Assembly: GCA_947002045.1 (NCBI GenBank)
Contig: CAMQJB010000027.1
Location: 1 to 27,140 of the forward strand
Origin: an uncultured Collinsella sp.
GTDB taxonomy: Bacteria > Actinomycetota > Coriobacteriia > Coriobacteriales > Coriobacteriaceae
Direction of reading: 5' to 3'
Length of the DNA stretch: 27,140 nt
The first letter of the stretch is position 1, and the number at the start of each line of letters is the position of its first letter. The notes under the pieces are model-generated. The model had not been told where the DNA came from. It did not search any database and saw nothing but the letters and a program-made list of their open reading frames with translations. The position numbers and the translations under genes are program-made. Positions 23,820 through 27,140 of this stretch are shown piece by piece.

Positions 23820-23894
23820 CTCGCGATGAACAATAAACTCAATATCTAGTGCTTGCTCATAGGCACGGGTATCGCTCGTTTCCGTTTCCGCGTA

Positions 23895-24106
23895 AAAGTC
23901 TAGATTTGCATACTCTCCCTTGCGATTTCCCTCCTCAACTTTAGGAAACCCAAGTCGATAAGCACGCAGACGAAAATAGTTGCTGTTCTTTCCAGGTAAG
24001 CTCTGGCATCGTCTTCGCTCATCAGCGAGAAATGGACGCCTCTCGATTTGAGACGGTCAATCTGCTCGGACGCCGTAAGCCACGGCTTTGTATTAGCGGC
24101 GGCCAT
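23895..24106 (-). pseudogene. Abi_2-family abortive-infection gene, N-terminal remnant with frameshift
   Basis: The gene starts normally (GGAGA before the ATG at 24106) with KPWLTASEQIDRLKSRGVHF and EDDARAYLER, matching the start of Abi_2 proteins (AbiD/AbiF-like). The frame then becomes nonsense and stops at 23900. One frame over, from 23987, the family pattern resumes as NSNYFRLRAYRLGFPKVEEG and GEYANLDF, as if one base was lost near 23985-23993. The remaining two thirds of an Abi_2 protein is missing; the sequence runs straight into the XRE-type frame at 23894. The family assignment is from motif memory. Confidence 0.65.
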
Positions 24107-24422
24107 CAGGTCTCCGTTCGCAACGATTGGCTCGAGATACTCTGTTAGCGCGTTTAACTAGGCGAATCACTTAGATATGATTGTTACGCCGAATACTCTT
24201 CAATAAAGCCTCTCGTCATAGGCGTAATGAAGAAAGACGGCCATTCGGAAGAACAACCGCCTTTCCGTAGGACGCAGGCCCGTAGGTTGGTTGCGTCAAT
24301 ACCGCTAGATTCGCCCTAGTCTCCTATAGGGTCCCAAAAGGTCAATCCAGTTAAAAACGGCAGGCAGCCCAAAACAACATCTTTCATGAATCTCCAGTCC
24401 TATCGAGCCCGATCGAACTCGG
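24107..24422. other. intergenic region without a recognisable gene
   Basis: This 316-bp gap separates the RloB-like gene from the decayed Abi-like gene. I see only the Abi ribosome binding site at its left end and a weak 6-bp hairpin (24271-24276 with 24292-24297). Base composition is lower in GC than in the core genes. No RNA gene or attachment site is evident. Confidence 0.5.
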
Positions 24423-25091
24423 CTATCTAACCAGATACGGCCCAATCACATCGAATATCTCGCCCACCTTAGTTGAAGGGTTTTGCGCAGATGGCTTAAT
24501 GTTACCCAGTTCCCTATGGTAGGCGACGAGGCACCCAGCACGCTGCAATGCTTCGCTTCGCCTATCATCGACTGCCCCAAACATCCCGTCCAGGTTCTTG
24601 CGGTACTCGATGCCCAAGTTCTTCAACATCTCCTGCGCGAGGGCATGCTGGCAGTCGGACGCGGACATATGCGCGGTCGTGTAGCGAAAGTGCAAAAGCG
24701 GCCACAGCTCGAAGCAGGGGTTGGACCACAACGCATGGAAGGTCCTCGAACCATCGGAGAGCTCGTTGCACTTGCACTCCATCGCGTCAAAGTCGGACGC
24801 AGGGAAGTCATCCTTGTCATACACGAGCCACACGTGATCGAACGTCTCGGGCGCATAGCGACAGTGTTCGACGGCGAAGTCAAGCAGGTCAAGCGTGTGT
24901 CTGCCGGTCCCCTTAACGACAATGGCAACCTTGCGCTCGTTCGCCGCGCCCAACGCCGCACGCACGCCCTCAAAGTAGCGAGGCTCGGTCTCCTTGCCCT
25001 CGCTCACTACAAGATGACGCGTCATCTGAACCATGCGCGAGCGGCCCTCTCGCTTGCCGCTACGCCAGCCCTTCGACTTCTTCGCCACCAT
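24423..25091 (-). CDS. RloB-like TOPRIM-type protein
   Basis: The 222-aa protein matches the RloB family, named from genes linked to type I restriction loci. Near the N terminus LVVSEGKETEPRYFEG holds a TOPRIM-like glutamate (E31), and WLVYDKDDFP holds the acidic pair D92/D94. SNPCFELWPLLHF is a further family hallmark. I infer a metal-dependent nuclease-type role by analogy with the TOPRIM parts of OLD and PARIS systems; this is not shown. The frame is open to 25133, but the ATG at 25091 is 1 bp after the RloA stop and preceded by GAGGAG, so the two are translationally coupled. Confidence 0.8.
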   Translation of the reverse strand: MVAKKSKGWRSGKREGRSRMVQMTRHLVVSEGKETEPRYFEGVRAALGAANERKVAIVVKGTGRHTLDLLDFAVEHCRYAPETFDHVWLVYDKDDFPASDFDAMECKCNELSDGSRTFHALWSNPCFELWPLLHFRYTTAHMSASDCQHALAQEMLKNLGIEYRKNLDGMFGAVDDRRSEALQRAGCLVAYHRELGNIKPSAQNPSTKVGEIFDVIGPYLVR

Positions 25092-25092
25092 G

Positions 25093-26310
25093 CTAATCCC
25101 ACTCCTCGATGCGGGTGAGGTACGGATCGGCACCGTAGCGACCGGACAGGTATTGCTTGTCGAAAGCCGCGTTCTTGCTTACCAGATTACCGTTTGCCTC
25201 GTGGATATCGGCGAGAGACCACAGTTGGCTCGCCTCCCCCTCGCCGCGTGCAGCGAACCATATCTCGTCACGGCGGAAGACATCGTTTCGCATGGTTGAC
25301 ACATCCTGGGACGAGAAGATGAGCTGCGCGCCACTCTTGTTGACCTCAGGATCCTTAAACAGCAGAATCACATAGCGAAGAAGCTTCGGGTGCAGTTTGG
25401 CGTCGAGCTCGCCTACCACAACGGTGCCACCACGCTCAAGCGCTGTCATCAGATACGCAGCCAACCCCATGAGCTTCTGGGTACCGGCAGATTCCTCGGA
25501 TAAACGCAGCTCGTACGCCTTGCCGCTCACCTTGTGCCTCACGAAGACGCGCTGGCCGCGCCACTCCGGCGCCCTCTCCACTCTGAAGCCATCAATACGC
25601 ACATCAACGGCGCGCAAAAAACGCGTGACCTCGCGCGAGTCGCCCTCGTCGAGCATTTGCTCGAGCATCCGCTCCAGGTAGGAACTGTTGTAGTTGAGAA
25701 ACACGGCGTCGAGAAACCAGCTGGCCGCCTCCTGGACCACCGGCGCATCGAAGTTGATGCAAAGGAACGATAGGTACGGCAGGCTCGGGTTGAACCTCGC
25801 AGCCGTCACAAGCTTACGCAGTGTGGGGCCGAGTTCAACCTTTGTATCCTCGCGCTCGAACAGCATCGCCGTACGCGACGCTCCCAATTTACGCCGCCAC
25901 AGCCCTTCGGACACGATCTCATCGGCGTGTACAGACAGAACATAGCGGTACTCATGCTCACCCGCGCGGTAATAGAGCTCGAACTCGGTGGGCTCGGCAG
26001 CAGACACGTCATCGAACTCGAACGCAGAGCAACGAGGTATCGAAGATCGGTTACCTTCTGGCGCATCAGTGCTGGCAGACAACAACCTGATCGGCCTTGC
26101 TACCGCCGAACGAATATAGTCAAGAGCCTCGAGCAGGTTAGACTTGCCGCCAGCATTAGGCCCGTAAACCGCAGCCACCGGAAGGAAACTCTGCCCGTCA
26201 GGACACTCTATGAGGGAGCGCTCGAACTCCCTCATCGATGTTGCCTGCATGGAAAGCACAGTTTCGTCGCGATAGGATCTATAGTTCCTGAAGTTAAACT
26301 GGCAAAGCAT
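25093..26310 (-). CDS. RloA-like AAA15/ABC-type ATPase
   Basis: The 405-aa protein has the SMC/OLD-like ATPase layout: an N-terminal LCQFNFRNYRSYRDETVLSM, Walker A GPNAGGKSN (50-58), an ABC-signature-like LSEESAGTQKL (270-280), then VVVGELDAKLHP (297-308) as Walker B and FSSQD (332-336) as the H-loop. The Walker B aspartate and the H-loop histidine are Gly300 and Gln335 here. I chose the ATG at 26310: longer frames run through the promoter at 26365-26392, and the new N terminus fits the family. It forms a two-gene unit with the RloB-like gene, probably in phage defence. No restriction-modification genes are visible nearby. Confidence 0.85.
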   Translation of the reverse strand: MLCQFNFRNYRSYRDETVLSMQATSMREFERSLIECPDGQSFLPVAAVYGPNAGGKSNLLEALDYIRSAVARPIRLLSASTDAPEGNRSSIPRCSAFEFDDVSAAEPTEFELYYRAGEHEYRYVLSVHADEIVSEGLWRRKLGASRTAMLFEREDTKVELGPTLRKLVTAARFNPSLPYLSFLCINFDAPVVQEAASWFLDAVFLNYNSSYLERMLEQMLDEGDSREVTRFLRAVDVRIDGFRVERAPEWRGQRVFVRHKVSGKAYELRLSEESAGTQKLMGLAAYLMTALERGGTVVVGELDAKLHPKLLRYVILLFKDPEVNKSGAQLIFSSQDVSTMRNDVFRRDEIWFAARGEGEASQLWSLADIHEANGNLVSKNAAFDKQYLSGRYGADPYLTRIEEWD

Positions 26311-26364
26311 CGTCCTCAAAATTCCTTTCATTGTTTTGAAAAGATATTTCAGAGTTTTTATTTG

Positions 26365-26392
26365 ATTATAGACCTTAAATAGCATCAATCAA
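26365..26392 (-). promoter_or_regulatory. sigma-70-type promoter of the RloAB-like operon
   Basis: On the minus strand TTGATT (26387-26392) and a perfect TATAAT (26365-26370) are 16 bp apart. An AT-rich leader of about 50 nt follows before the ATPase gene. The AT-richness contrasts with the core genes and is typical of acquired DNA. Confidence 0.75.
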
Positions 26393-26441
26393 GTGTTTGC
26401 AGCATCTGGAGCAAAGGGTACAAGGCCAAAACTCGGAAGTA

Positions 26442-26479
26442 TGCGGCTGCGGACACGCTAATCCATGCCCGCAGCCGCA
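26442..26479 (-). terminator. hairpin between DUF2188 gene and RloAB-like operon
   Basis: A perfect 11-bp GC-rich stem (26442-26452 with 26469-26479) and 16-nt loop lie 14 bp past the DUF2188 stop. The minus-strand tail has no strong T-run, so it may be a partial terminator. Confidence 0.55.
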
Positions 26480-26493
26480 ATGGCGTCAAGCCC

Positions 26494-26721
26494 CTATCCT
26501 CTCGGCGGGAAGGGATCGTGCCCATGGGAATCCTTTGCGCGGATTCTACCGTCGGGACGATGGGTGATTAGCTCAGAGTGCTGATTAGAACTAATTTGAC
26601 GACCGCGCTTTATAGCTTCGCCCTGGGTCGTCGTAACAAAGGAAGCGCGACGCGCCCCCTCGCCCTTAACCTGCCAATTGCCATCCGCCCGCTTCGTAAC
26701 GTGCTGGTTTCTACCTTTCAT
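26494..26721 (-). CDS. DUF2188 domain protein
   Basis: This small protein (75 aa) is recognisable as DUF2188 by NQHVTKRADGNWQVKGEG, the central TTQGEAI, and the C-terminal DGRIRAKDSHGHDPFPPRG. The function of the family is unknown; members are small, soluble and often found near mobile or defence genes. A GTG at 26727 is possible, but the ATG at 26721 has GAGGTGA just before it. The neighbouring hairpin separates it from the RloAB-like operon, so co-transcription is uncertain. Confidence 0.85.
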   Translation of the reverse strand: MKGRNQHVTKRADGNWQVKGEGARRASFVTTTQGEAIKRGRQISSNQHSELITHRPDGRIRAKDSHGHDPFPPRG

Positions 26722-27015
26722 ACTCACCTCGCCTTCACGACCGATTGGTTAACGCGCTCACAGCATGAGGCTTGTAGCAAGTTCACTCGTGCCGCTTTGC
26801 TTAAAGCATAAATACCGGCGCGGACATAAATCGGACCTGGAAGGTACGGTGTGGAATCTCGAAGAAGCACAAGACAGCCGCAAGCTGAAGCTACCGTATC
26901 GCGCATGGTCAAATAAGCGTGGAACATAACGCCAGGACAAATACGCCTCATCCACCTCAGCTCTCCCCTCCCCGACTCAACCTGTTGATGCCCACTTAAA
27001 AATAGTCCAAATGGT

Positions 27016-27054
27016 CATCGAGAATTGAGCACGGTGAGCATTAAGAATTGAGTA
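27016..27054. mobile_element. possible insertion-sequence terminal repeats at the contig end
   Basis: Two copies of CATNNAGAATTGAG occur 23 bp apart (starting at 27016 and 27039). Spaced direct repeats of this kind are typical of the ends of IS21-type elements, and contigs often break at IS copies. Transposase genes are not visible, so this is a weak call. Confidence 0.3.
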
Positions 27055-27074
27055 GTTTAACCAGAAGAGCCGCG

Positions 27075-27140
<66 letters not shown>

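Noticed and set aside
23985..23993. Programmed -1 frameshift in the Abi-like gene
   Set aside because: The site GGAAAGAAC is not a canonical slippery heptamer, no downstream structure is obvious, and a second frameshift plus loss of most of the gene point to decay.
26724..26951. A 75-aa minus-strand frame upstream of the DUF2188 gene
   Set aside because: It has no convincing ribosome binding site or family pattern and is Cys-rich and irregular, so it is probably chance.

Overview
The window looks like one assembled contig from a high-GC coriobacterium, most probably Collinsella or a close relative (phylum Actinomycetota). I infer this from codon use, the GC-rich coding DNA, the gene order and the protein style, not from a search. 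Both ends look like contig breaks. The left end starts inside a tRNA-Asn gene that is repeated 33 bp further on. The right end runs into a C-run followed by 43 G, which is almost certainly a sequencing artefact.

Left part (1-11,984). After two tRNA-Asn genes, nearly everything is on the minus strand and forms one long information-processing cluster. In transcription order it is rimP, nusA, infB, rbfA, nrnA, truB, ribF, dnaG, rpoD. Most junctions overlap or are a few bases apart. A good sigma-70-type promoter lies upstream of rimP, and an intrinsic terminator sits between that promoter and the rimP start, which suggests attenuation. NusA carries a short Cys/His tail, and no ylxR gene lies between nusA and infB.

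Middle part (12,200-19,016). A plus-strand lipoprotein gene converges on leuS (minus). leuS is preceded by a 131-bp element that folds into a long hairpin. Then come guaB (minus), a divergent small ModE-type winged-helix regulator (plus), a 75-bp inverted-repeat element, and a shortened relative of Cys/Met-metabolism PLP enzymes whose catalytic lysine position holds arginine.

Sucrose module (18,981-23,289, minus). A LacI-family repressor, a PTS EIIBC permease and a GH32 sucrose-6-phosphate hydrolase form a compact uptake and hydrolysis unit. Three 14-bp LacI-type operators are visible, two before the permease gene and one before the repressor gene. A clear terminator ends the unit.

Right part (23,395-27,140). 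This is accessory DNA. It holds a decayed Abi_2-type gene fused to an XRE-type regulator remnant, then a RloA-like ATPase and RloB-like TOPRIM protein pair that looks like a phage-defence unit with its own promoter. The ATPase has unusual residues at the Walker B aspartate and the H-loop histidine. A DUF2188 gene and an IS-like terminal repeat follow before the artefactual homopolymer end.
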